From NCBI RefSeq assembly GCF_038007965.1, contig NZ_JBBOYD010000001.1, positions 2,458,501 to 2,522,500 on the forward strand: a stretch of 64,000 nt of DNA. The letters run 5' to 3'. A model generated the notes under the pieces. The model was not told the origin of the DNA and ran no database searches. It saw nothing but the letters and a program-made list of their open reading frames with translations. Both the position numbers and the translations under genes were made by a program. Positions 55,013 to 63,662 of this stretch are shown piece by piece. Position 1 is the stretch's first letter, and the number at the start of each line of letters is the position of its first letter. Source of the stretch: Niallia sp. FSL W8-0635 (GTDB lineage: Bacteria > Bacillota > Bacilli > Bacillales > Cytobacillaceae).

Positions 55013-55948
55013 ATGAAGGCATATACCTTAAGGGAAGCATCAAAAAAATTAACAACTACCCCAACAAAATTAAAACAATGGGAAAAAGATTTACAAGGAA
55101 TTATCGTGATACCGCGAACAAAAACAGGTGCACGTATTTATACAGAAAAAGAAATTACTTTACTCCATGAAGTAAAAAACTTATATAAAGAAAAACGTAA
55201 AACTGCTGAAGTGAAGGAAACATTAACGATGTTAATTAATCGACCTGTAAAAAAAGAGTCTCTAGAGGAAAAGATTATCGAACAAAACGAAAATACGGCA
55301 TTGGAAGTACCTGAAAAAAATACGAATGACACCAATGAATCAAATTATCCAAATACAGTGGAGCAAAACTTCAGGCTACTCCTTTCCTCCTTAGAAAATT
55401 ATAAGCAGGATTTTCTAGAAGAAGTCAAAGGAGAAATCAGAAATGGTATAAAAAAAGAAGTATTAGAAACGATTACGAAGGAAATTCAAGCAGGCAATGA
55501 AGAAACCATTCATCATATTACAAATACAGTTAGTAAGACACAAGAAAAAACTTCCGAACAATTAGAAGAGTTTTCGGATCTTTTACATACAAATACAGAA
55601 AAAACAGCAACAGAATATGAAGAAATTCACACCAAAATAAAAAAACTATCTCAAATATCAAAAGCTGAAAGAAAAACGTATTCCAAACAATGGACATCCA
55701 ATGTTTCTTCTGCCAAGGAAATTAAATCCATGATTGAGAACCTTTCAAAATCCAATGAAGAACTGAATAAAACGGTCGAACAATTAAATGAAAATGACCA
55801 ATATTTTATAGAAACACTTCGTTTAGAAAGAGAACAAATGAATAAGGAAATCAAACAAAGAGAAAGAAATTTTCAAGAGCTAGTCCAAACCTTTCGTCAT
55901 ACAGCTGTCTCCCACGAAAAAAAGAGACAATGGTGGAAAATTTGGTAA
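55013..55948 (+). CDS. MerR-type DNA-binding protein with long coiled coil
   Basis: A 311-residue protein. Residues 1-75 form a MerR-like helix-turn-helix (KAYTLREASKKLTTTPTKLKQWEKDL, ending in a YTEKEI wing). The rest is a long charged coiled coil (about 105-300) with a tryptophan-rich, positively charged end, EKKRQWWKIW, suggestive of membrane contact. This recalls RacA (MerR head plus coiled coil, chromosome anchoring in sporulation) and the DUF3967-type plasmid or phage proteins. It is longer than RacA (about 184). A role in DNA anchoring or segregation is inferred. The start is the ATG after AAAGGAGAG. Confidence 0.7.
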   Translation: MKAYTLREASKKLTTTPTKLKQWEKDLQGIIVIPRTKTGARIYTEKEITLLHEVKNLYKEKRKTAEVKETLTMLINRPVKKESLEEKIIEQNENTALEVPEKNTNDTNESNYPNTVEQNFRLLLSSLENYKQDFLEEVKGEIRNGIKKEVLETITKEIQAGNEETIHHITNTVSKTQEKTSEQLEEFSDLLHTNTEKTATEYEEIHTKIKKLSQISKAERKTYSKQWTSNVSSAKEIKSMIENLSKSNEELNKTVEQLNENDQYFIETLRLEREQMNKEIKQRERNFQELVQTFRHTAVSHEKKRQWWKIW

Positions 55949-56007
55949 CGGAATAGACTAATCAATCTTTGAAGCAAAACACAAGCATTCCTATGTAAAA
56001 TTAGCGT

Positions 56008-56048
56008 AAAGAGTAATCAAAATTTTTTTCACTTTTTGATTACTCTTT
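56008..56048 (+). terminator. Intrinsic terminator of the MerR/coiled-coil gene
   Basis: AAAGAGTAATCAAAA (56008-56022) and TTTTGATTACTCTTT (56034-56048) form a perfect stem followed by T's. Confidence 0.85.
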
Positions 56049-56118
56049 TTCATTTCCTCTTTTTATATGTTAGTATGGTATGGAGAAATGCATTAATATG
56101 TATTAATTGGAGGTAAAA

Positions 56119-56913
56119 ATGGCTACAAATTATAAGATATTATTTCTTGATATTGATGGTACCATCTTAACACCGGATGATACGATTCAAGATTCAACAA
56201 AAAAAGCAGTTCAATTAATGAAGGAAAAAGGATTAGAGGTCTTTTTAGCAACCGGAAGACCATTACATGAAATATCACATATCGGCGAAACACTTGCTAT
56301 AGAATCCTTTATCGGTTACAACGGTGCCTATGCTATACATAATAATATTGATGTATTTAGACAACCAATGAATCCCGATTTAGTAACAAAATACATAGAC
56401 ATTGCAAATGAAAAAGGAAATGAACTTATTTTATATACAAATACGCATAATCTACTTTCTCATCCTGAAGGAGAAATGACAAAGCAATTTAGCCAAAAGT
56501 TCCATCTTAAGAAGAATAAAGCTTTCACACTTGATGATAAAGAAAATATTCTTGGAATAACGGTTATTAACTTAAAAGAAGAGGATATTGCCTTGTATGA
56601 GGAATTTCCTGACATCCATTTATCTCAAGTAAACATCGACGGTTTTAGGCATTCCTATGATGTCATAAGCGATAAAGTGAATAAAGGATTTGCGGTATCC
56701 CTCATTCTTAAGAATTTAGGAATCGATAAGGAATCTTCTATTGCCTTCGGAGATGGTTTAAACGATAAGGAAATGCTACAAGTTGTTGGAGAAGGATTTG
56801 CAATGGGAAATGCCCATGAAATGCTCTTTTCTTATGCAAAACATAAAACTACTTCCGTTACAGATTCAGGGATTTACAACGGTTTAAAATGGCTCGGATT
56901 AATTGCGGAATAA
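56119..56913 (+). CDS. Cof-type HAD phosphatase
   Basis: A 264-residue HAD type IIB phosphatase (YkrA-like). Motif I is FLDIDGTILTPDD, motif II is FLATGRP, the cap domain covers about 85-185, and motif IV is AFGDGLNDKEML. It dephosphorylates a small phosphorylated metabolite. The start is the ATG after GGAGG. It is a second Cof-type gene in the window, distinct from the ywpJ-type protein at 39820. Confidence 0.85.
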   Translation: MATNYKILFLDIDGTILTPDDTIQDSTKKAVQLMKEKGLEVFLATGRPLHEISHIGETLAIESFIGYNGAYAIHNNIDVFRQPMNPDLVTKYIDIANEKGNELILYTNTHNLLSHPEGEMTKQFSQKFHLKKNKAFTLDDKENILGITVINLKEEDIALYEEFPDIHLSQVNIDGFRHSYDVISDKVNKGFAVSLILKNLGIDKESSIAFGDGLNDKEMLQVVGEGFAMGNAHEMLFSYAKHKTTSVTDSGIYNGLKWLGLIAE

Positions 56914-56954
56914 AAAAAGGTCAGCACTCCACTCACTGGAGTGCTGACCTTTTT
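56914..56954. terminator. Bidirectional intrinsic terminator
   Basis: AAGGTCAGCACTCCA and TGGAGTGCTGACCTT arms, with A/T tails, lie between the convergent Cof gene and the minus-strand hypothetical gene. Confidence 0.9.
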
Positions 56955-57405
56955 AAACTTCTGAACTTTCTTCACTTGCATTTTCTTCACTGACTTCCTT
57001 GTCATTTAAATGCTGTAATATTTTCTTATCGAAATATTCATCGTTCATTTTGTAGGAAATTTCAAATGCAGGTGTAGTAGCGAACTCTCTTTTTATCCAG
57101 TAATAGTTATCCTCTTTTATTGGCTCTGTTAAATCAAGCATAATCGTAATTTCAAGAGAGATAAGATTTTTATTCTTTGTAATCGTTACGGACGGATTTG
57201 TACTTCTTGCGACTTTATTTATTAGTTTTTTATTAAATAGCATGGAAAAATGAAGCTCATTACCACTTTTATTTTTTTTATTCAGTTTCAGTAAATAGGA
57301 ATCACCTAGATCTACTAATTTCTCTTTATCCATATTTTCAATTGCTAATAATAATCGTATGTACCTGTTTTCTACTGGTGAAATGTTTATTTTTGTCGAA
57401 CTCAT
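56953..57405 (-). CDS. Hypothetical cytosolic protein
   Basis: A 150-residue protein with no signal peptide. It alternates beta-like stretches (ELHFSMLFNKKLI, SLEITIMLDL) and ends in an acidic tail, SEENASEESSEV. I do not recognise the family. The start is the ATG after AGAGGAGG; 21 upstream codons in frame are unlikely. Confidence 0.6.
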   Translation of the reverse strand: MSSTKINISPVENRYIRLLLAIENMDKEKLVDLGDSYLLKLNKKNKSGNELHFSMLFNKKLINKVARSTNPSVTITKNKNLISLEITIMLDLTEPIKEDNYYWIKREFATTPAFEISYKMNDEYFDKKILQHLNDKEVSEENASEESSEV

Positions 57406-57468
57406 TTGCAACCTCCTCTTACTTGAAACCGTAAAATTGACCCTTTTTATCATATGACAACATATCAT

Positions 57469-57845
57469 TTATTATAACGAAAAAAAAGATTCAAAAATAG
57501 AATGGGATTAAAATATTATTTCAATATATGTTTTCTTTTTTTCATTTGTAAACCCTACCCTTTTCCTACCTGTTATATTCTTCTCTTTCTTTATGATTTT
57601 TGCAAATAAAATGCTTAAGCTTTATGCAAATAGGAAATCAGTGCTTTATAAAAGTAATAAGTTCTTATTCCGTGTATAATAAAGTGAAACAAACCATTCT
57701 GACCTATACGGACAGTTAATCTTCCACTATCTTCCTCGAATTCTTATTAGGAAGTGTTGAGAGTCTTAATAAAGGATGAGAGTGAATAAAAGAAAATTAA
57801 CTTATTAATGGTTAAATGGAAATTTAATAACAAGGGGTTTAGAAA
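57469..57845 (+). promoter_or_regulatory. Leader and promoter region of the thioredoxin gene
   Basis: No gene is seen. A -10 TATAAT at 57675-57680 would give a leader of about 160 bases before the thioredoxin ATG. Within the leader a short CTTCCT/AGGAAG inverted repeat is visible, too weak to call a regulatory RNA. Confidence 0.4.
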
Positions 57846-58163
57846 ATGAAAGAAATTAAAACAGTGGAATCATTTGAAGAAATCATTAACAATGGGGAAA
57901 CAAATATCGTGAAGTTTTTTACAACTTGGTGTCCAGATTGCACAAGAATGGATATGTTCATCGGTGAAATTATAGAGTCCAATAATGACAAAACATGGTA
58001 TAGTCTAAATAAAGATGAACTACCAGAAATAGCCGAAAAATATGATGTAATGGGAATTCCAAGTCTACTAATTTTTAAAAACGGTGAAAAAACAGGTCAC
58101 CTACATAGTGCCAATGCAAAAACACCTGAACAAGTAGAAGAGTTTTTGGCAGCATATAAGTAA
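57846..58163 (+). CDS. Thioredoxin-family protein with CPDC active site
   Basis: A 105-residue thioredoxin-fold protein with the redox pair C29-C32 in TTWCPDC and the cis-Pro loop MGIPSLLIF. The CPDC site and length match B. subtilis YtpP-type proteins, which take part in thiol redox and bacillithiol-related chemistry. No signal peptide; cytosolic. The start is ATG after AAGGGG. Confidence 0.85.
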   Translation: MKEIKTVESFEEIINNGETNIVKFFTTWCPDCTRMDMFIGEIIESNNDKTWYSLNKDELPEIAEKYDVMGIPSLLIFKNGEKTGHLHSANAKTPEQVEEFLAAYK

Positions 58164-58177
58164 GAGTTCTACGAAAT

Positions 58178-58216
58178 AAAAAGACGAGAAGGATTTAATT
58201 CCCTTCCCGTCTTTTT
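58178..58216. terminator. Bidirectional intrinsic terminator
   Basis: AAAAAGACG (58178-58186) and CGTCTTTTT (58208-58216), with inner GAAGG/CCTTC, lie between the convergent thioredoxin and ppc genes. Confidence 0.85.
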
Positions 58217-58237
58217 ATACTGTCTTGCTATCTCCCA

Positions 58238-61000
58238 TCAACCAGTATTACGTAAACCTGCTGCAATACCGTTAATCGTTAGAAGTACTTGATTCATTAA
58301 CTCTTTGTCTGGTACTTCCTGTTCACGCAGCTGTTTAATTAATTCCACTTGGAAGAAATTCAATGGGTCTACATAAGGATTTCTTCTATATACAGATTCT
58401 TGAATCGAAGGAGTATGATCAAGCAATTCTTCAATTCCTGAAATTTCGAGTAAGATTGCCTTTGTTTTATCGTATTCCTCTTTAATATTTTGATAAATGC
58501 GATTCCCAATCGCTTCATTTTCTACAAGGGAGGAATACTCTCTAGCTGTTGTTAGATCTGCTTTCATTAAGGCCATTTGCAAATTATCGATTGTTGAACG
58601 GAAGAATGGCCATTTAGCGTACATTTGCTTCAGAATATCAATATTGCCTTGCTTTTGATTAGCAAATTCAGAAAGACCTGTACCAGAAGCATACCAAGCT
58701 GGCAGTAATTGTCTGCTTTGCGTCCATGCAAATACCCATGGAATAGCACGTAAATTTTCAAATGTTGTTTTATTTTTTCTGCTCATCGGGCGAGAACCAA
58801 TTTTCAGATTGCCAATCTCTGTTAACGGAGTAGCTTCTTTAAAATATGTCATAAAATCCGGATCATTAAATACTAATGATTGATATTTTGCAAGAGAAAT
58901 AGCTGATATTTCTTCCATGCAATTTTCCCACAGATTTCGCTCCTCTTTATGTTCGCTGATGTCCTTTGAAATATGGGCGATAGCCATAAGCAACGTAGAT
59001 GTTGCTTGCTCTAAGCTTCGGTAAGCGATATCCTCTAATAAATATCGGGAGGATAATACTTCCCCTTGTTCTGTAATCTTAACCCCATCACCTAATGTTT
59101 CAGCTGGTTGAGAAAGAATACTTTTATTTAACGGTCCGCCACCACGACCCAGAGAACCTCCGCGACCATGGAAAAACTTCAAGCCAATTTGATAATTACT
59201 TGCCATTTCGTGAATTTCTCGTTGCGCTTTAAATAGCTTCCAGTTCGCAGTCAACGTTCCCCCGTCCTTACTGCCATCTGAGTAGCCTAGCATAATCTCC
59301 TGTTGGTCATTATGCTGTCTTAAATGCTCTCGATAAACCGGCATACGGAATAGCGTTTCAACAATTTCTGGACCTGCAATTAAATCTTCGATTGTTTCTA
59401 ATAAAGGTGCAACATTTAAATGACTTTCAACTGTACCGTCCGCATGTAAACGATAAATCCCTGCTTCCTTTGCTAATACAAGCACTTCGAGAATATCGCT
59501 TGGTGAACGTGTCATACTTATTAAATAGACATTAATCGCACGCTCTCCAAATTTCTTGTGTGCTTCCCTAATCATCGTAAAAGTACGAATCATTTCTTGT
59601 GTTTCTTTCGAGTAGTCCTCGTTTAACAAAAGAATAGGTCTTGGATCATTTAAAACAGATTCAAGTAATCGTAATTTTTCATTTTCTGGTAAGTTTTTAT
59701 AATCTTTCGAAATTCCAACTTTACGCAAAATCTCATCAATTGCCGCTTCATGTTCTCCGCTATGATTGCGAATATCCAATGTTGCTAAATGGAAACCAAA
59801 CAATTGCACTTGACGAATCATTTTTTGTAAATCCTTTTGTTGATGAGCTTTCGGCTGATGTAACGCAAAGCTTTCTTGAATTAGAAATAAATCTTCCAAT
59901 AATTCTTCCGCTTTTACGTAGCCTTTATCAGATTTTCCATATTCTTTTAATCTTTCCAAAATAATTGAAAATTTTCTTCGATAAGCTTCTTTTTCAACAG
60001 GCCATTTCTTTTCAGGTGTCAAATAAAGCTGCTCTTCCTCCATGATGGATTGAATTAACTTCGAACTAACTTTAACACGATTTGTTGAATGACTAAATTT
60101 TTTCATTAATTCATCAATTGCTTCAATATATTTCTTAATAACTAATTCATTTTGCTTATGAAGTGTTTGCCATGTAACATCTGGTGTTACATTTGGATTA
60201 CCATCTCGATCTCCTCCGATCCAAGAACCAAACCATAGGAAATTAGGAACTTTCCAATCAAAGTTAGGATAATTTTCATGAAGTGCATCCTGAACTTCTT
60301 GGTGGATTTCTGGCAGAACATCAAACAATGTTTGCTCAAAATAATACAGCCCATTTCTTACTTCATCCATTACAGTAGGGCGCTCTTGGCGAAGTTCATC
60401 CGTTTGCCACATGATCGTAATTTCTTCAAAAAGATCTTCATTTAAATGTTGTCGTTCTTTCTTGGTCAACATCGGATTATCAAGTTGTTTTAAGATAGTC
60501 GCAATTCTTTTTTGAGTTTCTAGAATTGTACGTTTCGTTGATTCAGTTGGATGTGCTGTAATGATTAATTCTAATGAAAGTGTATTTAACACTTCTTGAA
60601 TGGTTTCTTCCGATAAATTCTTTTGTTTAAATGCCATAATGGCGCGATCAATAGAAAATGGTTGCACACCTTTTTCTTGACTTAACTGATACTCTCTTCT
60701 ACGACGAATTCGATGATTCAATTCAGCAACATTCACTAAATGGAAATATTTCGAAAACGCACGAATAACTTGACGACGTACAGGTTTATCCAATTTTTCC
60801 ATTTCGAGCTTCAATTGATTATATGTATGTTCATTATTTGTTTCGCGCAGTTCCTTTGATAACTTACGAATAATCTCTACCTTTTCTAATAATTCTTGGC
60901 CACCATGGTGGATAAGTACTTCACCAAGAATTTTGCCAAGGTGTTTGACATCTTTGCGTAAAGGTAAACTGCTCTCATTTCCTTTTATCGTTGTTGTCAT
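58238..61000 (-). CDS. ppc: Phosphoenolpyruvate carboxylase
   Basis: A 920-residue PEPC, typical length. The catalytic His block is LIITAHPTESTKR, the bicarbonate/PEP region has WFGSWIGGDRDGNPNVT, IMLGYSDGSKDGG and HGRGGSLGRGGGP, and the C-terminus ends in the conserved NGIAAGLRNTG. It carboxylates PEP to oxaloacetate to refill the TCA cycle. B. subtilis lacks this gene and uses pyruvate carboxylase, so its presence separates this organism from the B. subtilis group. It is monocistronic. The ATG is after AAGGGATGG. Confidence 0.95.
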   Translation of the reverse strand: MTTTIKGNESSLPLRKDVKHLGKILGEVLIHHGGQELLEKVEIIRKLSKELRETNNEHTYNQLKLEMEKLDKPVRRQVIRAFSKYFHLVNVAELNHRIRRRREYQLSQEKGVQPFSIDRAIMAFKQKNLSEETIQEVLNTLSLELIITAHPTESTKRTILETQKRIATILKQLDNPMLTKKERQHLNEDLFEEITIMWQTDELRQERPTVMDEVRNGLYYFEQTLFDVLPEIHQEVQDALHENYPNFDWKVPNFLWFGSWIGGDRDGNPNVTPDVTWQTLHKQNELVIKKYIEAIDELMKKFSHSTNRVKVSSKLIQSIMEEEQLYLTPEKKWPVEKEAYRRKFSIILERLKEYGKSDKGYVKAEELLEDLFLIQESFALHQPKAHQQKDLQKMIRQVQLFGFHLATLDIRNHSGEHEAAIDEILRKVGISKDYKNLPENEKLRLLESVLNDPRPILLLNEDYSKETQEMIRTFTMIREAHKKFGERAINVYLISMTRSPSDILEVLVLAKEAGIYRLHADGTVESHLNVAPLLETIEDLIAGPEIVETLFRMPVYREHLRQHNDQQEIMLGYSDGSKDGGTLTANWKLFKAQREIHEMASNYQIGLKFFHGRGGSLGRGGGPLNKSILSQPAETLGDGVKITEQGEVLSSRYLLEDIAYRSLEQATSTLLMAIAHISKDISEHKEERNLWENCMEEISAISLAKYQSLVFNDPDFMTYFKEATPLTEIGNLKIGSRPMSRKNKTTFENLRAIPWVFAWTQSRQLLPAWYASGTGLSEFANQKQGNIDILKQMYAKWPFFRSTIDNLQMALMKADLTTAREYSSLVENEAIGNRIYQNIKEEYDKTKAILLEISGIEELLDHTPSIQESVYRRNPYVDPLNFFQVELIKQLREQEVPDKELMNQVLLTINGIAAGLRNTG

Positions 61001-61568
61001 TAGATTACCATCCCTTAATCTAAATTTTTTAACTTAAATACTTTATTACCATTAATCCTATCACTATTCTTTTAAAAATTCATTAACAAAAATCGATTAT
61101 TAATAGATAGAAAAGATAGATTCTAAAGAATTTATCTAATTTTTATATCATTCATTTAATAAAAAGGTAAATAATAGGTATTTATTCCAGCTTCTCCCTG
61201 TTCGTTCCGTAAAATAATGCTGTCATCCTTTATTTTTTTCTGGAACCTCATAAATTATGTTACATATTGTATATAACCTAAATAATCAAATGTGTAAACC
61301 TTTTTCCTTAATTCATTTAAATTTGACGGATATTATTTAGTACAAGTTCCATTTAGTAGCAAATTATATCATATTATCATCAGGATGAAAATATGCATTA
61401 TGATGAAATATGGGATGAAGTGTACAAATAAGAGAGTGGCACACAGCTAATAAGTAACCTGTAAGGTCGCCCTTTGATTCAATAGCTTTTTATTCCACAG
61501 CTGCAACACACGATTCGCCCAGGTACCTTACAACAACTTACTAAAACAGACGTTATAACGCTAATAAA
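61001..61568. other. Long ppc upstream region with a possible structured element
   Basis: No gene is supported. Within it, TGTAAGG (61460-61466) and CCTTACA (61526-61532) are perfect inverted arms around about 60 bases of more GC-rich sequence (CGCCC, GGTACC, CAGCTGCAACACACG), unlike the AT-rich surroundings. It might be a structured RNA of the ppc leader or a relic. A 12-codon ATG frame at 61393-61431 is too short to call. Confidence 0.3.
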
Positions 61569-61626
61569 AAAACCCAAACTACTATACGAAAACTATCATG
61601 AGCATTTCGTATAATGGTTCAGGTTT
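61569..61626 (-). terminator. Intrinsic terminator of the HesB-fold gene
   Basis: TATACGAAA and TTTCGTATA arms with outer AAACC/GGTTT pairing span 61569-61626 and end on the minus strand in a seven-T run, after the stop at 61658. Confidence 0.75.
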
Positions 61627-61657
61627 ATCTTTTGTTTGAAAACTTATGATTTAGGCT

Positions 61658-61957
61658 TTAATGATGATGATGCTCTTTAGCCGGATTGTAAATAGTAAAA
61701 CCAGGCTGTGGAACATGGAAATATTGAATCCACACACCATCTAAGAATTCCGCATCTCTTGTATCCAATAAAATTGGAATGTCCTTATCAGATTGAACAA
61801 CTTCATCATGCTCGGTCTGTTTGTCCAATTTCAAATCGTAATGAGCATGGTTTCCATGATTCTCTGTTATGTATACACGAATCATTTCCCCTTCTTCCGC
61901 CTTATCTAGCATTTGATTGAGTACTTTTACCGCGTGTCTGTTTATTTTGACTTTCAT
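61658..61957 (-). CDS. HesB/IscA-fold protein lacking cluster-ligand cysteines
   Basis: A 99-residue protein with the HesB/IscA-type layout (KINRHAVKVLNQMLDKAEE, RVYITENHG, HYDLKLDKQTEHDEVV, ILLDTRDAEFLDGVWIQYF). It contains no Cys at all, so the usual C-X(n)-CGC cluster ligands are missing. The C-terminus ends in a natural EHHHH, a possible metal-binding tail. It may be a structural relative with a metal or protein-binding role. It starts at ATG after AGGAGG. Confidence 0.65.
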   Translation of the reverse strand: MKVKINRHAVKVLNQMLDKAEEGEMIRVYITENHGNHAHYDLKLDKQTEHDEVVQSDKDIPILLDTRDAEFLDGVWIQYFHVPQPGFTIYNPAKEHHHH

Positions 61958-62149
61958 TTAATAAATCCTCCTAGGCAAACATTTGCTTTTTTCCTAATGC
62001 TCTTCCATTGTAATCTCCTAAAGAGCCGTTTGCAAATAATCAAGACTCATTAAGAGAATAATATTTCGAGTAGAAAGGAACGACTAATATAGCTCTTCTG
62101 GAAGGGTATTAAGGTAAGCAACAAAAATCGCAGACAGGCAATAAAAAAA

Positions 62150-62177
62150 AGCAACCCAGCAATAAAGTTGGATTGCT
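62150..62177 (-). terminator. Intrinsic terminator of the IDEAL-like gene
   Basis: AGCAA (62150-62154) pairs with TTGCT (62173-62177), with CCA/TGG inside, flanked by A and T tracts on both sides. Confidence 0.65.
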
Positions 62178-62194
62178 AAAAAAAAACACTGCAT

Positions 62195-62575
62195 TTAAAT
62201 CATTACAAGATCTTTTTGCACAGCCTTCAATTCATTAAGTTCACTTGCAAATAATTCAAATTGCTCTTTATTTAAAACATCTAACGATTCATTCACTTTA
62301 AATTCCAAATAATTCATTCTCAGTTGCATATCTAGTAAAGAAGTAATCTTCTTCGTTGCGATAAATTCCTCTATTTCATCCACAAACATAAAGAAGCTAT
62401 AGTCCTTTATCATGACAAGTAAAAGCCAACCAAGTGAATCGACGTATTTTTTCTCCTCTGTAACTGTAATAATATCACCTTTATGTAAATCAAGTATGAA
62501 TGTATGTTCAGGTCTAGGACAGGTACATTCGATCATATATTGAAATGGAGTTAAAACAATGAATTCATTTTTCAT
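62195..62575 (-). CDS. Small protein with IDEAL-like C-terminus, Fur-box controlled
   Basis: A 126-residue cytosolic protein. The N-terminal half (about 1-70) is beta-rich with a Cys pair in IECTCPRPEH. The C-terminal part, YLEFKVNESLDVLNKEQFELFASELNEL, resembles the IDEAL domain of Bacillus proteins such as YpiB (I/V-x-E-A-L-D, then K-x-x-F-x-x-L-x-x-x-L). The function of such proteins is poorly known. A near-consensus Fur box sits between its -35 and -10, so expression should rise under iron limitation. The ATG is after AGGAAGGTG. Confidence 0.6.
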   Translation of the reverse strand: MKNEFIVLTPFQYMIECTCPRPEHTFILDLHKGDIITVTEEKKYVDSLGWLLLVMIKDYSFFMFVDEIEEFIATKKITSLLDMQLRMNYLEFKVNESLDVLNKEQFELFASELNELKAVQKDLVMI

Positions 62576-62615
62576 AAATCTTACACCTTCCTATTCATTT
62601 CATTTATTTGATATC

Positions 62616-62645
62616 ATTTTAAATGAAAATGATTATCACTGTCAA
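62616..62645 (-). promoter_or_regulatory. Promoter with Fur box
   Basis: Minus-strand -35 TTGACA (62640-62645) and -10 TAAAAT (62616-62621), 18 bases apart. Between them, TGAAAATGATTATCA at 62624-62638 matches 14 of 15 positions of the 7-1-7 Fur consensus TGATAATNATTATCA. Confidence 0.75.
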
Positions 62646-62680
62646 TTAATTTCATTATATTAATACTGAAAATATAAAAT

Positions 62681-62749
62681 ATGCAAAAAACCCTTTTCTC
62701 TATCCAGTGGTTTTCTAACCATAGGATAAAAAGAATAGGGTTTTTGCAT
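62681..62749 (-). terminator. Intrinsic terminator of the YitT-family gene
   Basis: ATGCAAAAAACCC (62681-62693) and GGGTTTTTGCAT (62738-62749) are the outer arms, with CTATCC/GGATA inside. A T-run follows on the minus strand. Confidence 0.75.
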
Positions 62750-62805
62750 TCTTAAAACTCGGCTGTTTTCATAAAAGTTTATTGTTGTGACCAACTGCCT
62801 GAAAC

Positions 62806-63432
62806 TTAAACTGACTGCGTTTTAATTACGGGAGTAACATTGTCTCCGTTGTTCTTGCTTGTATTTCGATGTGCGATTTTTTCCTTAAAAGTGCTCATCA
62901 TAAAGGAAATAATAAACACCGATACTATGCTGTATATACCTCTTAGTAATCCAACACTGTACAAGCCGATTAAAATAACGATTGTATCAAAAATAAAATT
63001 CGTTTTTCCCATATTCCAATTAAATTGTTTTTGCAGGGTAATAGACAGAATTTGTGCTCCTCCTAAAGACGAGCCATTCATAAACAAAATAATGGTTCCA
63101 ATTCCAATAATGAATCCACCGATAATCGAGCCTACTAATGGATAAAAGGCTAGTGGCGGAAAAATGATGGGAAGAAGATAAGAAAATATGGTGACTAAAG
63201 ATACAGCTAAAATAGTTGAGAAAGTAAATTGTTTGCCCATTTTAAAGTAAGATAAAATATAAAATGGGATGTTTATCAAGGTAAATAAAATGGAAAAGGA
63301 AATAGGTAGCAAATAAGATACACTTAATGCAAGTCCTGCTGTTCCTCCAGTGACAATGGCCGAACCTTTTAATAAATACAAACCAAATGATGTAATGAAA
63401 CATCCAAACATCATAACTGCGATTTTTTTCAA
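62806..63432 (-). CDS. YitT/YczE-type membrane protein
   Basis: A 208-residue membrane protein with five to six hydrophobic segments. It carries the YitT-family N-terminal region (GSAIVTGGTAGLALSVSYLL) and GSIIGGFIIGIGTIILFMNGSSLGGAQIL, but lacks the long soluble C-terminal domain of larger YitT proteins. Function unknown. The start is likely the TTG nine bases after AGGAG; a TTG two codons upstream is only three bases from it. It diverges from the Lrp/AsnC regulator, a possible regulator of it. Confidence 0.75.
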   Translation of the reverse strand: MKKIAVMMFGCFITSFGLYLLKGSAIVTGGTAGLALSVSYLLPISFSILFTLINIPFYILSYFKMGKQFTFSTILAVSLVTIFSYLLPIIFPPLAFYPLVGSIIGGFIIGIGTIILFMNGSSLGGAQILSITLQKQFNWNMGKTNFIFDTIVILIGLYSVGLLRGIYSIVSVFIISFMMSTFKEKIAHRNTSKNNGDNVTPVIKTQSV

Positions 63433-63662
63433 AGACAAACACTCCTAAAGTAATGTAACGTAAGTGGAAAAGTAATGAGGATTCATGGGTGAAATCCTAT
63501 AAAAATAAGTGGTTTTATTGGTGGAATTATTACATATATAATGATAGAATATATCGAAGCAATTTTACATACCAATATGAATGTATTTACCCTGTACATC
63601 CTCAAATTCGCATAAATAATAATACTAATACATTCAATTTGCAAAAAGGAGTATTTAGAAAA

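Noticed and set aside
61393-61431. Twelve-codon ATG frame upstream of ppc
   Set aside because: Too short and without a clear ribosome site.
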